This document shows positions 8,840 through 16,946 of a DNA stretch of 64,000 nt, piece after piece (positions within the stretch are counted from its first letter, which is position 1; each line of letters opens with the position of its first letter). This DNA is from Streptomyces sp. CoH27 (GTDB taxonomy: Bacteria > Actinomycetota > Actinomycetes > Streptomycetales > Streptomycetaceae): positions 134,063-198,062 of the forward strand of contig NZ_JAIQYY010000019.1 in NCBI RefSeq assembly GCF_020181035.1, in the 5' to 3' direction. Below the pieces are notes generated by a model, which had not been told where the DNA came from, searched no databases, and worked only from the letters and a program-made list of their open reading frames with translations. The position numbers and the translations under genes are program-made.

Positions 8840-9756
8840 CGGCGGTGTCCTGCCAGGTATTCGGCGCTGTCGGCGGTCAGTTCCATGAAGGCCTCTTCCA
8901 GTGAGGCGGCCTGCGTGGTCAGCTCGGTCAGCTGGATCCGGTGCTCCAGGGCGAGCGCTCCGATCCGGTCCGCCGGCAGCCCGGTCACGGCGATGCGTCC
9001 GGCGTCCGCCGGGCCCCGCGGCTCGACCGACGCGCCCGCCGCGGCGAGTACGGCCGCCAGTTCGACGGCTCGCGAGCTGCCGGCCACCACGCTCAGCCGG
9101 GTGCCGCGAGCCGCGAAGTCGGCCAGCGGCTCGGCCGCGATCAGCCGGCCCCGCCCGATGACGACGAGCTGGTCCGCGGTGTTCTCCATCTCCGACATCA
9201 GATGGCTGGAGAGGAAGACGGTACGGCCTTCGGCGGCCAGGCGCCGGAACAGCCGTCGTACCCACAACACGCCTTCCGGGTCCATGCCGTTGATCGGCTC
9301 GTCGAACAGCAGGACCGGCGGGTCGCCGAGCAGGGCGGTGGCGATGCCGAGCCGCTGCTTCATGCCGAGCGAGAAGCCGCCGATGCGGCGCCCGGCCGCG
9401 TCGGTCAGCCCCACTTCGTCGAGCACCTCCCTCACCCGGCGCGGCGGGATGCCGTTGCTGCGTGCCAGGGCGGTCAGATGTGCCGTCGCGGTGCGTCCGC
9501 CGTGGACGTGGCCTGCGTCCAGGAGGGCGCCCACGTGCCGCAGTCCGCGCCGGTGGCCGCGGAAGGGAACGCCGCTGACGGTGGCGGTGCCGCCCGTGGG
9601 CGTGTCGAGGCCCAGGATCATCCGCAGGGTGGTGGTCTTGCCGGCTCCGTTGGGGCCGAGGAAGCCGGTGACCCGGCCCGGCCGCACGGTGAAGGACAGC
9701 TGGTCGACGGCCGTCCTGTCGCCGTAGCGCTTGGTGAGTTCGCTGATTTCGATCAC
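8836..9756 (-). CDS. ABC transporter ATP-binding protein
   Basis: 306 residues with a complete ATPase domain: Walker A GPNGAGKTTT (residues ~34-43), Q-loop region, signature FSLGMKQRLG, Walker B VLLFDEPINGMDPEG, D-loop and switch LSSHLMSEME. A C-terminal ~90-residue extension (TRLSVVAGSSRAVELAAVL onward) is typical of the BcrA/DrrA class that pairs with ABC-2 permeases. GTG at 9756 aligns with the family start (VIEISELTKRYG); an ATG at 9792 would add a non-conserved extension. It energises export together with the downstream permease. Confidence 0.94.
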   Translation of the reverse strand: MIEISELTKRYGDRTAVDQLSFTVRPGRVTGFLGPNGAGKTTTLRMILGLDTPTGGTATVSGVPFRGHRRGLRHVGALLDAGHVHGGRTATAHLTALARSNGIPPRRVREVLDEVGLTDAAGRRIGGFSLGMKQRLGIATALLGDPPVLLFDEPINGMDPEGVLWVRRLFRRLAAEGRTVFLSSHLMSEMENTADQLVVIGRGRLIAAEPLADFAARGTRLSVVAGSSRAVELAAVLAAAGASVEPRGPADAGRIAVTGLPADRIGALALEHRIQLTELTTQAASLEEAFMELTADSAEYLAGHRR

Positions 9757-9887
9757 GGGACCACCGTGCCGGGCGACCCCCCGCCCCGGCATGAGGCCAC
9801 GGACGGCAATGCGGGCGGCCGGGTTCGCCCACGGGTGTACGTCCCCGGACCGATGCCGGACCGATGCCTACTGGCTAGTCTGCCAGC

Positions 9888-9947
9888 ATGATCACCACAC
9901 CGACCGCGCCCCGTGGCGACCTCGTTCCCGGAAGGAGACACCGGTGA
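9888..9947 (+). CDS. Possible 19-residue upstream (leader) ORF before the histidine kinase
   Basis: An ATG at 9888 opens a short frame (MITTPTAPRGDLVPGRRHR) whose TGA stop overlaps the histidine kinase ATG by one base (TGATG). The kinase ribosome-binding sequence GGAAGGAGA lies inside it. The arrangement would allow translational coupling, but the peptide has no recognisable motif and no clear ribosome-binding site, so it may be chance. Confidence 0.25.
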   Translation: MITTPTAPRGDLVPGRRHR

Positions 9948-11122
9948 TGAGGAGAACGACGCTCCCGGACTGGGCGTGCGGCGTGCTGTACGTCTTGCTG
10001 GTGCTGGTCCTGCTGACGGGAGCGCCCCGGGCCGGGGGTGTCCTGCACGCCGTCGGCTCGCTGCTGGCGGTGACTCTGCTCGCCGGTGTGGCACGGCGCC
10101 GGCCGCTCACGGCACTGGCTCTGACGCTGGCCGGGGCCACCACGGTGGTGGTTCTCCCGCACCGCCCCACCAACGCGGTGCTGACGCTGGCGTACCAGGC
10201 TCCGTTCCTGTCGTTCCTGGCGGTGGATCTCGTCGTGGGGTACATCGTGGCCACCCGGACACGGCGGGTCTGCGTGGCCGCCGTGGCGGTGGCGTTCACC
10301 GTGCAACTGCTGGTGATCGGCGTCTTCTCGCACGGCGACTACCTGATTCTCAACGGTGTGATCGGACTTCTGGCGCTGATCGCGTCCGGCATGGTCGGGC
10401 TGCTGCTGCGTGAGCGCCGCGAGCACGCGGTGGCGCTGCGCGCCCAGGAGGTGGCGGAGGCCGTCACGGCCGAACGGCTGCGGATCGCACGGGAGTTGCA
10501 CGACATGATCGCGCACAGCATCGGCATCGTCACCATCCAGGCCGGGGTGGCCGGCCGGGTCATCGACACCCAGCCGGACGAGGCGCGCGAGGCGCTGCGG
10601 GCCATCGAGACGACCAGCAGACAGACCCTGTCCGGGCTTCGGCGCACGCTGGTGGCGCTGCGTCAGGCCGACCCCGCGACGGCGGCCGGGGAGCGGGAGG
10701 CGCTCGCGCCCGCGCCATGTCTCGGGGATCTCGAACGGCTTGCGGCGGCGACCGCGGACGCGGGGGTACGGGTGGAGGTGCGCGTGAGCGGGGAGCAGCG
10801 GACCTTGCCGGGCGACCTCGAACTGGCCGCCTACCGTATCGTGCAGGAGGCGTTGACCAATGTGGTCCGCCACGCGGGCACCGGGCACTGCCGGGTGGAC
10901 GTCGACTACGGGGACGAGGAGCTGACGGTGGAGGTCGTCGACGACGGGTGCGGCGCCGCCGCGTCCGGCTCGGGCCATGGCTTCGGCATCATCGGCATGC
11001 GGGAGCGGGTGGGGCTGCTGCGGGGCCGGCTCAGTGCCGGGCCGCGTCCCGAGGGCGGCTTCCGGGTGGTGGCGCGGCTGCCGGTGCCGGAGACCGCCGC
11101 GGCCGGGGCGGAGGCCCGATGA
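9947..11122 (+). CDS. Two-component sensor histidine kinase (NarL/DesK type, HisKA_3)
   Basis: 391 residues. The N-terminal ~155 residues contain about five or six membrane helices without a large extracellular loop, a layout common in actinobacterial envelope-stress sensors. The dimerisation domain is RIARELHDMIAHSIGIVTIQAG, with phospho-acceptor His at ~185. The HATPase domain shows the N box IVQEALTNVVRHAG and G boxes VVDDGCG and GFGIIGMRERVGLLRG. GGAAGGAGA lies in front of GTG 9944 and ATG 9947; I chose ATG. It overlaps its response regulator by ATGA and is divergent from the ABC exporter, the usual arrangement for a drug-responsive exporter and its regulator. Confidence 0.93.
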   Translation: MRRTTLPDWACGVLYVLLVLVLLTGAPRAGGVLHAVGSLLAVTLLAGVARRRPLTALALTLAGATTVVVLPHRPTNAVLTLAYQAPFLSFLAVDLVVGYIVATRTRRVCVAAVAVAFTVQLLVIGVFSHGDYLILNGVIGLLALIASGMVGLLLRERREHAVALRAQEVAEAVTAERLRIARELHDMIAHSIGIVTIQAGVAGRVIDTQPDEAREALRAIETTSRQTLSGLRRTLVALRQADPATAAGEREALAPAPCLGDLERLAAATADAGVRVEVRVSGEQRTLPGDLELAAYRIVQEALTNVVRHAGTGHCRVDVDYGDEELTVEVVDDGCGAAASGSGHGFGIIGMRERVGLLRGRLSAGPRPEGGFRVVARLPVPETAAAGAEAR

Positions 11123-11778
11123 CCATCCGGGTCGTGCTCGCCGACGACCAGCCGCTGGTGCGGTCCGGGCTGCGCGTCCTCATGGCCGATCACCCGGACC
11201 TCCAGGTCGTCGGCGAGGCGGCGACCGGCGACGAGGCCGTCCAGCTGGTCGAGGACGTCGATCCCGACATCGTGGTGATGGACATCAGGATGCCCGGCGC
11301 GGACGGCATCGAGGCCACCCGCCGGATCACGGCCGGTCCGGCCGCGGCCCGGGTCCTCATCCTGACCACCTTCGACGAGGACGACCATGTGTACGGCGCG
11401 TTGCGGGCGGGCGCCAGCGGCTTCGTCGTCAAAGACATGGCACTGGACGACATCCTCGCCGCGATCCGTGTCGTCGCCGCCGGGGACGCGTTGATCGCAC
11501 CGGGCGTGACCCGGCGGCTGATAGCGGACTTCGCCGGCCGTCCCACGGCCGCCGCGCAGCGCCCCGTGCGGGCCCTCGACGGCATCACCGAGCGGGAGCG
11601 GGAGGTGCTGACGCTGATCGGGCGCGGCCGCTCCAACACCGAGATCGCGGAGGACCTCTTCATCACGGTGGCCACCGCCAAGTCCCATGTCTCCCGCCTG
11701 ATCACCAAACTGGGCGCCCGGGACCGGGTACAGCTCGTGATCACCGCGTACGAGGCGGGGCTGGTCACGCCGTACTGA
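11119..11778 (+). CDS. LuxR/NarL-family response regulator
   Basis: 219 residues. The receiver domain has the acidic pocket LADDQ (Asp9, Asp10), phospho-acceptor Asp55 in VVMDIRMPGADG, Thr in ILTTFDEDD and Lys in FVVKDM. The C-terminal LuxR-type helix-turn-helix is complete: GITEREREVLTLIGRGRSNTEIAEDLFITVATAKSHVSRLITKLGARDRVQLV. The ATG overlaps the kinase stop by four bases, so kinase and regulator are made together. The obvious candidate target is the divergent ABC exporter promoter in the 190-base gap between 9757 and 9946; that is an inference from layout. Confidence 0.95.
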   Translation: MTIRVVLADDQPLVRSGLRVLMADHPDLQVVGEAATGDEAVQLVEDVDPDIVVMDIRMPGADGIEATRRITAGPAAARVLILTTFDEDDHVYGALRAGASGFVVKDMALDDILAAIRVVAAGDALIAPGVTRRLIADFAGRPTAAAQRPVRALDGITEREREVLTLIGRGRSNTEIAEDLFITVATAKSHVSRLITKLGARDRVQLVITAYEAGLVTPY

Positions 11779-11927
11779 GCCGTCGCCTCGCTCCTGCGCC
11801 GGCTTCGGCGCCCGTCCTTCTCCTCCCGGACCCGGCGTCCCATACTGATCAACGCCGGTCCTGCCGTACCCCCACCATCAGGCCGGCTGTGGCGCCGGCG
11901 CGTCGCGGTCGGCCGGGAAGCCGAGAG

Positions 11928-12842
11928 ATGACCGAAGACATCCAGAAAACGGGCACGGCCCTCTCGTCGGGGCGGTTCGAGGCGGAGCGGTCGGCGGAGA
12001 TCGTCGCCGCGAGTCTCGCCGGCACGACGGACGAACGTCTGAAGGAGATCCTCACCTCTCTGGTGCGGCACACGCACGAGTTCGTCAAGGAGGTCGGGCT
12101 CACCGTCGAGGAGTGGGCCGCGGGCATCCGATTCCTCACCGAGACCGGGCAGAAGTGCGACGACACCCGGCAGGAGTTCATCCTGCTGTCCGACGTGCTG
12201 GGGGTGTCGATGCTGGTGGATGCCGTGAACCATCCGGCCGACGGCCCGGTCACCGAGTCGACCGTGGAGGGGCCCTTCCACATGGTCGACTCGCCGCCGC
12301 GTGCCCTCGGCGACACCATCGACGAGGCCGGGCTGAGCGGTGAGCCGTGCCTGGTCACCGGCCGGGTCACGGACACCGACGGCCGGCCCGTGGCGGGCGC
12401 GGGCATCGACGTGTGGCAGGCCGACGCCGAGGGCTTCTACGACGTGCAAAGGCCCGGCGAGGTCCCGGAGCGCAATCTGCGCGGGCTGTTCACCGCCGAC
12501 GAGGACGGCCGGTTCTGGTTCCGGACCATCGTGCCGCGCTACTACCCCGTCCCCGTCGACGGACCGGTGGGCACCCTGCTCAAGGCCACCGGGCGCCACT
12601 CCTACCGGGCCGCGCACATCCACGTCGAGGTGTCCGCGCCCGGTGTGCGCACCCTGACCACCCACATCTTCGTCGACGACTCGCCGTACCTGGACTCCGA
12701 CACCGTCTTCGGTGTCAAGGAGAGCCTGATCCGCGCCTTCGCCCCGGTCGACGACCCCGTCCGGGCCGCCGAGCACGGGCTGCCCAACCCCTTCCGCCAC
12801 GTCGACTTCCCGGTCGTCGTCCGGCGCGACACCCAGCCGTGA
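11928..12842 (+). CDS. Intradiol ring-cleavage dioxygenase, probably hydroxyquinol 1,2-dioxygenase
   Basis: 304 residues, the usual length for catechol/hydroxyquinol 1,2-dioxygenases. The N-terminal helical dimerisation domain (residues ~20-105; LVRHTHEFVKEVGLTVEEWAAGIRFLTETGQ) is followed by the beta-sandwich catalytic domain. The four non-haem Fe(III) ligands are visible: Tyr171 in GFYDVQ, Tyr206 in PRYYPVPVDGPVG, and His230 and His232 in RAAHIHVEV. The start ATG 11928 follows GAGAG. The next gene encodes a maleylacetate reductase, so the substrate is most likely hydroxyquinol (1,2,4-benzenetriol), cleaved to maleylacetate; ordinary catechol dioxygenases instead neighbour muconate cycloisomerase. 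Confidence 0.92.
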   Translation: MTEDIQKTGTALSSGRFEAERSAEIVAASLAGTTDERLKEILTSLVRHTHEFVKEVGLTVEEWAAGIRFLTETGQKCDDTRQEFILLSDVLGVSMLVDAVNHPADGPVTESTVEGPFHMVDSPPRALGDTIDEAGLSGEPCLVTGRVTDTDGRPVAGAGIDVWQADAEGFYDVQRPGEVPERNLRGLFTADEDGRFWFRTIVPRYYPVPVDGPVGTLLKATGRHSYRAAHIHVEVSAPGVRTLTTHIFVDDSPYLDSDTVFGVKESLIRAFAPVDDPVRAAEHGLPNPFRHVDFPVVVRRDTQP

Positions 12843-12907
12843 CGTCCCTCTGTCTCCGCTGAGCCGACTCGGCATCAGTTCCGTTCAGATCCACTGGAGG
12901 TTCGACC

Positions 12908-13963
12908 ATGTCCGAGCGCGGCAGCGGACACATCACCGTCCACGAGACTCTGCCCTGCCGGGTCCTCCTGGGCGCCGGCGCCCGGCACACCGTCCCCGAG
13001 GAGACCGAACGGCTCGGCTCGGACCGGGTGTTGCTCGTCGCGTCGGGCTCGGCCCGCGCCGCCGCCGACGACCTGGTCCGGGCCCTCGGTCCCCGTCTGG
13101 CGGTGCGATTCGACCGGCCCGTGGTGCACACGCCGGTCGCCGTGACCGAGGAGGCGCTGAAGCTGCTGCGCGCGGCGGACGCCGACAGTGTGGTGGCTCT
13201 CGGCGGCGGCTCGGCGATCGGCCTCGGCAAAGCGCTGTCGGTGCGCACCGGCCTGCCCCAGATCGCGGTCCCCACCACCTACGCGGGTTCGGAGGTGACC
13301 CCGGTCCTGGGCGAGACGAAGGACGGGGTGAAGACGACCCGCCGTGACCCCGTCATCGCGCCCGGTACGGTCGTCTACGACCCGGAACTGACCCTCGGTA
13401 TGCCGGCCGGGCTCACCCTGACCAGCGCGCTCAACGCCCTGGCCCACGCGGTCGAGGCCCTCTGGGCGCCGAACACGACCGCCGCGAGTGACGCATTGGC
13501 GACCGAGGCCGCCGACGGCATCCTCACCGCCCTGCCCGAGGTGCTCGCGCGTCCCGGAGACCTCGCCGGGCGCGAGCGGCTCCAGCAGTGCGCCTGGCTG
13601 GCCGGGCTCTGTCTGGCCCAGACCCGGATGGGCCTGCACCACCAGCTGGCCCACGCCCTTGGCGGCACCTTCGACCTGCCGCACGCCGAGCTCCACGCCC
13701 TGCTGCTGCCGCATGTCCTCGCCTTCAATCTGCCCGCCGCGCCGAAGGCCGCCGCCCGGCTGGAGCGGATCACCGGCGGCGACCCGGTGACGGTCATCGG
13801 CGGTCTGGCCGGCAGCCACACGGGCCCGACCACGCTCAAGGCCCTGGGCGTGCCGCGGGAGGGGCTGCGGGCCGTCGCCGAGCGGGTCGCGGCCCAGCCC
13901 TATCCCAACCCGCGCACACCGGAGGTGGAGGCGGTGACGCGCTTGCTCGACGACGCCTGGTGA
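12908..13963 (+). CDS. Maleylacetate reductase (iron-containing alcohol dehydrogenase family)
   Basis: 351 residues, matching maleylacetate reductases. The Rossmann-like N-terminal domain contains VVALGGGSAIGLGKALS (residues ~97-113), the NAD(P)-binding GGGS, then PTTYAGSEVTPVLGET. The C-terminal helical domain carries the metal/substrate His residues of the family: ALNALAHAVEALWAP and MGLHHQLAHALGGTFDLPHAELHALLLPH. A ribosome-binding CTGGAGG sits eight bases before ATG 12908. It reduces maleylacetate to 3-oxoadipate, directly downstream of the dioxygenase product, so the two genes form a two-step hydroxyquinol branch. The 65-base gap suggests one transcript. No hydroxylase or transporter for the upper pathway is adjacent. 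Confidence 0.93.
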   Translation: MSERGSGHITVHETLPCRVLLGAGARHTVPEETERLGSDRVLLVASGSARAAADDLVRALGPRLAVRFDRPVVHTPVAVTEEALKLLRAADADSVVALGGGSAIGLGKALSVRTGLPQIAVPTTYAGSEVTPVLGETKDGVKTTRRDPVIAPGTVVYDPELTLGMPAGLTLTSALNALAHAVEALWAPNTTAASDALATEAADGILTALPEVLARPGDLAGRERLQQCAWLAGLCLAQTRMGLHHQLAHALGGTFDLPHAELHALLLPHVLAFNLPAAPKAAARLERITGGDPVTVIGGLAGSHTGPTTLKALGVPREGLRAVAERVAAQPYPNPRTPEVEAVTRLLDDAW

Positions 13964-13974
13964 GCGGGCGGCTC

Positions 13975-14019
13975 ATCCCCCTCAGGCACATCCCCCTCAG
14001 GCACATCCCCCTCAGGCAC
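13975..14019. repeat. Perfect 15-bp tandem repeat, three copies
   Basis: The unit ATCCCCCTCAGGCAC occurs three times head to tail without mismatches (13975-13989, 13990-14004, 14005-14019). It lies at the very end of the decayed minus-strand SRPBCC gene: every unit contains the TGA that ends that frame, giving three in-phase copies of the stop region. It looks like slippage expansion. Confidence 0.95.
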
Positions 14020-14360
14020 TGCGGAGACCGGAGGCGGCGCGGACCAGGCCGTCCAGCCATGCCTGATGGCCGTTGAGCATCGAGGTGGGCAGTTCCCTGG
14101 CCGGCGCGGCGGCGGGCTGCCCGATCCGTGTCTCCTGGGTCAGGATACGGACGCGGCCGCCGGGCAGGTCCTCCACGAGCCGGGCGTGCAGCGCATCGAG
14201 CTGTTCCTCGGGTGTGCCGTCCTGCCGGGCCGTCCAGGACAGCCGGCCGGGAGACCTCAGCGGCCGTGATGCCCCGGACGACGACCTCGTCGGAGACGAC
14301 GTTGCCGCCGGTGCCGGGCAGGTGCTGCTCGGGCCGGTCGATCGCGTTCTGCACGGTCAT
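14012..14360 (-). pseudogene. SRPBCC-domain protein remnant, internal deletion and frameshift
   Basis: Two pieces of one protein are readable in different minus-strand frames. The N-terminal piece starts at ATG 14360 (MTVQNAIDRPEQHLPGTG, NVVSDEVVVRGITAAEV). The C-terminal piece begins around WTARQDGTPEEQLDAL and runs through PGGRVRILTQETRIGQPAA and MLNGHQAWLDGLVRAASG to a TGA at 14012-14014. In intact SRPBCC (START/Bet v 1-like) proteins of this type about 70-80 residues separate these pieces, so a deletion with frameshift has removed the middle. The remnant is divergent from the LysR gene, which may once have regulated it. Confidence 0.7.
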
Positions 14361-14437
14361 GGGCGTGCCTTTCCCCGGCTTTCTCGGGGGCGTTCCCGCC
14401 CTGCCGGCGTTCTCGACCGCAGGCAGCACACCCATCC

Positions 14438-14483
14438 GGACATCTATAGGAAAGCGGATCTCTGATATCGGGACATCGATAGG
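14438..14483. promoter_or_regulatory. 33-bp-spaced direct repeats, candidate LysR operator
   Basis: GGACATCTATAGG (14438-14450) and GGACATCGATAGG (14471-14483) match at 12 of 13 positions and are exactly 33 bases apart, about three helical turns. They sit in an AT-richer gap between the divergent SRPBCC remnant and the LysR gene, where LysR-family regulators normally bind on one face of the DNA. Confidence 0.55.
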
Positions 14484-14505
14484 TGCAGTGGCTACGCCGG
14501 CTGCC

Positions 14506-15378
14506 ATGGATCTGAACCTGCTGCACACGTTCCTGGCCGTGTACCGCTCCGGGTCGTTCACGGCGGCGGCACCGCAGCTGGGGCTGTCCCAGCCGACCGT
14601 GACCGCTCGGATCCGCACCCTGGAGCAGCGGACCGGGCGGGAGCTGTTCACCCGGCTGCCGCACGGGGTGGAGCCCACCCTGTACGCGCACGAGCTGAGC
14701 GCCCGGATCGCCGGCCCGCTGGACGAGCTCGCCGCGCTGGAGGAGCCCGGCGCGGCGGCGGTGCCCGTGCATCTGGCCGGACCGTCGGAGCTTTTGCGCG
14801 TACGGGTCCTGCCCGCACTCGTCCCGCTCGTCGCCGACGAGGGCGAGCTGCGGGTCGCGCAGGGGCTGTCCGAGCCGCTGCTGGAGGAGATGCGGGCGGG
14901 CCGGCACGACCTGGTGATCGCCACTCGGCGGCCGCGCGGCCGGGGCCTTGTGTCCGTGCCGCTCACCGACGAGGAGTACGTGCTGGTCGCGGGCCCCGCC
15001 TGGGCGGAGCGCGGCGCCGGGTCCGCCGATGTGTGCTCCGCGCTGCGGGACGTGCCGATGGTGACGTACGCCGAGGATCTGCCGATCGTCCGGCGCTACT
15101 GGCGGGCCGTCTTCGGCAAGCAGCTCACCGCCCGCGCGGCCATGACCGTGCCCGACCTGTACGCCGTGCTCTCCGCGATCACCGCGGGCGCCGGCTACAG
15201 CGTGCTGCCCCGCTCACTGTGCCGGGACCACCTGGACTCCGGCCGCCTGACCCTGCTGCACGATCCGGAGGAGCCGCCGCTGAACACCGTCGTCCTGGTG
15301 CAGCGCCCCGGTGCCGACACCAACCCGGACGTCCTGCGCGTGCGTGACCGTCTGCGGCAGGCGGCCCGTAGCTGGTGA
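14506..15378 (+). CDS. LysR-family transcriptional regulator
   Basis: 290 residues. The N-terminal winged helix is DLNLLHTFLAVYRSGSFTAAAPQLGLSQPTVTARIRTLEQRTGRELFTR (residues 2-50), the classic LysR DNA-binding region. The remainder is a periplasmic-binding-protein-like effector domain (RVRVLPALVPLV onward, ending GYSVLPRSLCRDHLDSGRLTLL). ATG 14506 starts the family signature directly. It is divergent from the broken SRPBCC gene, and the intervening gap holds a pair of direct repeats; the regulator may now be an orphan or may control the desaturase downstream. The effector is unknown. Confidence 0.92.
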   Translation: MDLNLLHTFLAVYRSGSFTAAAPQLGLSQPTVTARIRTLEQRTGRELFTRLPHGVEPTLYAHELSARIAGPLDELAALEEPGAAAVPVHLAGPSELLRVRVLPALVPLVADEGELRVAQGLSEPLLEEMRAGRHDLVIATRRPRGRGLVSVPLTDEEYVLVAGPAWAERGAGSADVCSALRDVPMVTYAEDLPIVRRYWRAVFGKQLTARAAMTVPDLYAVLSAITAGAGYSVLPRSLCRDHLDSGRLTLLHDPEEPPLNTVVLVQRPGADTNPDVLRVRDRLRQAARSW

Positions 15379-15519
15379 CTCCCCCGCACCTCGGACAACT
15401 GCTCAGCTCAGGGCGCATGCGGTGGTGCAAACACCCTGGGCGGCCTCAGGACAACCCCCGGTCCGGCCGGGTGACTGGCAGGCTGTTACGGCCGCACCGC
15501 CGTCCCGAGACTCGTCGGC

Positions 15520-16596
15520 ATGACGATTTCCACCGACACCTCCGTCCCGGCCACGCTGCCGGCCGCCCGCTCCCGTACGTCCGGCTCCGGAGCCGGCAGC
15601 GACTTCGCCCGGCTGTCCCGTCGTATCGCCGAGGCGGGTCTGCTGGAGCGGCGCCCCGGCTACCACACGGCGCGGCTCGGTCTGGTGATCGCGCTGCTGG
15701 CGGCGGGCTGGGCGACCTTCCTCGCGCTCGGCGACACCTGGTGGCAGCTGGCTGTGGCGGCCTTCATGGCGTTGCTCTTCGGTCAGATCGCCCTGGTCGC
15801 CCATGACATGGCGCACCGTCAGGTCTTCGGCAGTGCCCGCAGGAGTGAGCTGTGGGGGCGGCTGTTCGGCAATCTGGCGATCGGCATGAGCTACGGCTGG
15901 TGGATGAACAAGCACACCCGCCATCACGCCAACCCCAACCACGAGGAACTCGACCCCGATGTCTCCCCTGACATCCTGGTGTGGTCCACCGACCAGGCCC
16001 GCAACAGCCGGGGACTGGCCCGGCTCATCGGCGGCCACCAGGCGTTGCTGTTCTTCCCGCTGCTGACGCTGGAGGGGTTCAACCTGCACGTCTCCAGTGT
16101 CCGGGCACTGCGCTCACCGTCGATGAAGAAGCGGCTGCTGGAGGGCCTTCTGCTGGGCCTGCACCTCGGGGCCTATGCGTCCGCGCTGTTCCTGGTGCTC
16201 TCCCCCGGCAAGGCAGTGGCGTTCCTCGCCGTGCACCAGTGTCTCTTCGGTGTCTACCTCGGCTGCACCTTCGCGCCGAACCACAAGGGCATGCCGACGT
16301 TCACCGGTGACGAGCGGCCCGACTTCCTGCGCCGCCAGGTGCTGACCTCCCGCAACGTACGCGGTGGCCTGCTCACCGACGTCATGCTCGGAGGGCTCAA
16401 CTACCAGATCGAGCACCATCTGTTCCCGAGCATGCCCACACCCCATCTGCGCCGGGCCCAGGTCATCGTCCGCCAGTACTGCGCCGAGATCGGTGTGCCG
16501 TACCACGAGACCGGACTCATCCGGTCCTACCGCGAGGCCCTCACCCATATGCACCGGGTGGGGGAACCGATCCGGCGGCAGCGCAAAGCGTCCTGA
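15520..16596 (+). CDS. Fatty acid desaturase (membrane di-iron, acyl-lipid type)
   Basis: 358 residues with four hydrophobic segments. The three histidine clusters of the di-iron centre are present: HDMAH (residues 95-99), HTRHH (132-136) and QIEHH (296-300). The final QxxHH form is typical of front-end/delta-6-like or actinobacterial acyl-lipid desaturases; many Streptomyces homologues act on membrane phospholipid acyl chains. It sits 141 bases after the LysR gene. It would insert a double bond using a ferredoxin or flavoprotein electron donor that is not encoded nearby. Regiospecificity cannot be predicted from the sequence. Confidence 0.93.
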   Translation: MTISTDTSVPATLPAARSRTSGSGAGSDFARLSRRIAEAGLLERRPGYHTARLGLVIALLAAGWATFLALGDTWWQLAVAAFMALLFGQIALVAHDMAHRQVFGSARRSELWGRLFGNLAIGMSYGWWMNKHTRHHANPNHEELDPDVSPDILVWSTDQARNSRGLARLIGGHQALLFFPLLTLEGFNLHVSSVRALRSPSMKKRLLEGLLLGLHLGAYASALFLVLSPGKAVAFLAVHQCLFGVYLGCTFAPNHKGMPTFTGDERPDFLRRQVLTSRNVRGGLLTDVMLGGLNYQIEHHLFPSMPTPHLRRAQVIVRQYCAEIGVPYHETGLIRSYREALTHMHRVGEPIRRQRKAS

Positions 16597-16946
16597 CGAC
16601 TCGCCGGGGCACCGAGGCGGTCGGGGCTGCGGGAGAGGTCAGTCGGTCCGCACCGAGAGGCCTGAATCCGGCTCCGCCGCCACGTGACCGGAGTTCGCCA
16701 CGGCCGTACCATCGGGCTCCTCCGCTACGAGGGCGGCCTCGCCACTCAGCCCAGCAGGAGGGCGACGGCCACGACGGGGATGACCCCGAGCGCGGACGCG
16801 GTCGCCGACAGGGCCAGGAACGCCGAACCAGGCACGCCGATGGGCAGGACGAGGCCTCGCTGGAACCGGTGCACGGTGACGCGCCCGGTACGGCGGCGGG
16901 CTCGTCAGGCAGGTCCGGCCGTGGTGCCGCCCGGCCGATACGGCGC
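16597..16946. other. Gene-poor stretch between desaturase and AraC-type regulator
   Basis: About 350 bases separate the convergent desaturase (+) and AraC-type regulator (-) genes. The only coding-like signal is the short minus-strand hydrophobic frame at 16746-16874 described separately. Several long frames here are shadows of high-GC sequence. No clear terminator hairpin stands out. Confidence 0.5.
16746..16874 (-). pseudogene. Short hydrophobic C-terminal fragment, possible transporter remnant
   Basis: A minus-strand frame from GTG 16874 to TGA 16746 gives 42 residues, including VLPIGVPGSAFLALSATASA and LGVIPVVAVALLLG, which look like one or two membrane helices at the end of a transporter. 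There is no room for a full gene because the AraC-type regulator lies immediately upstream. It could be a remnant or a chance frame. Confidence 0.25.
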
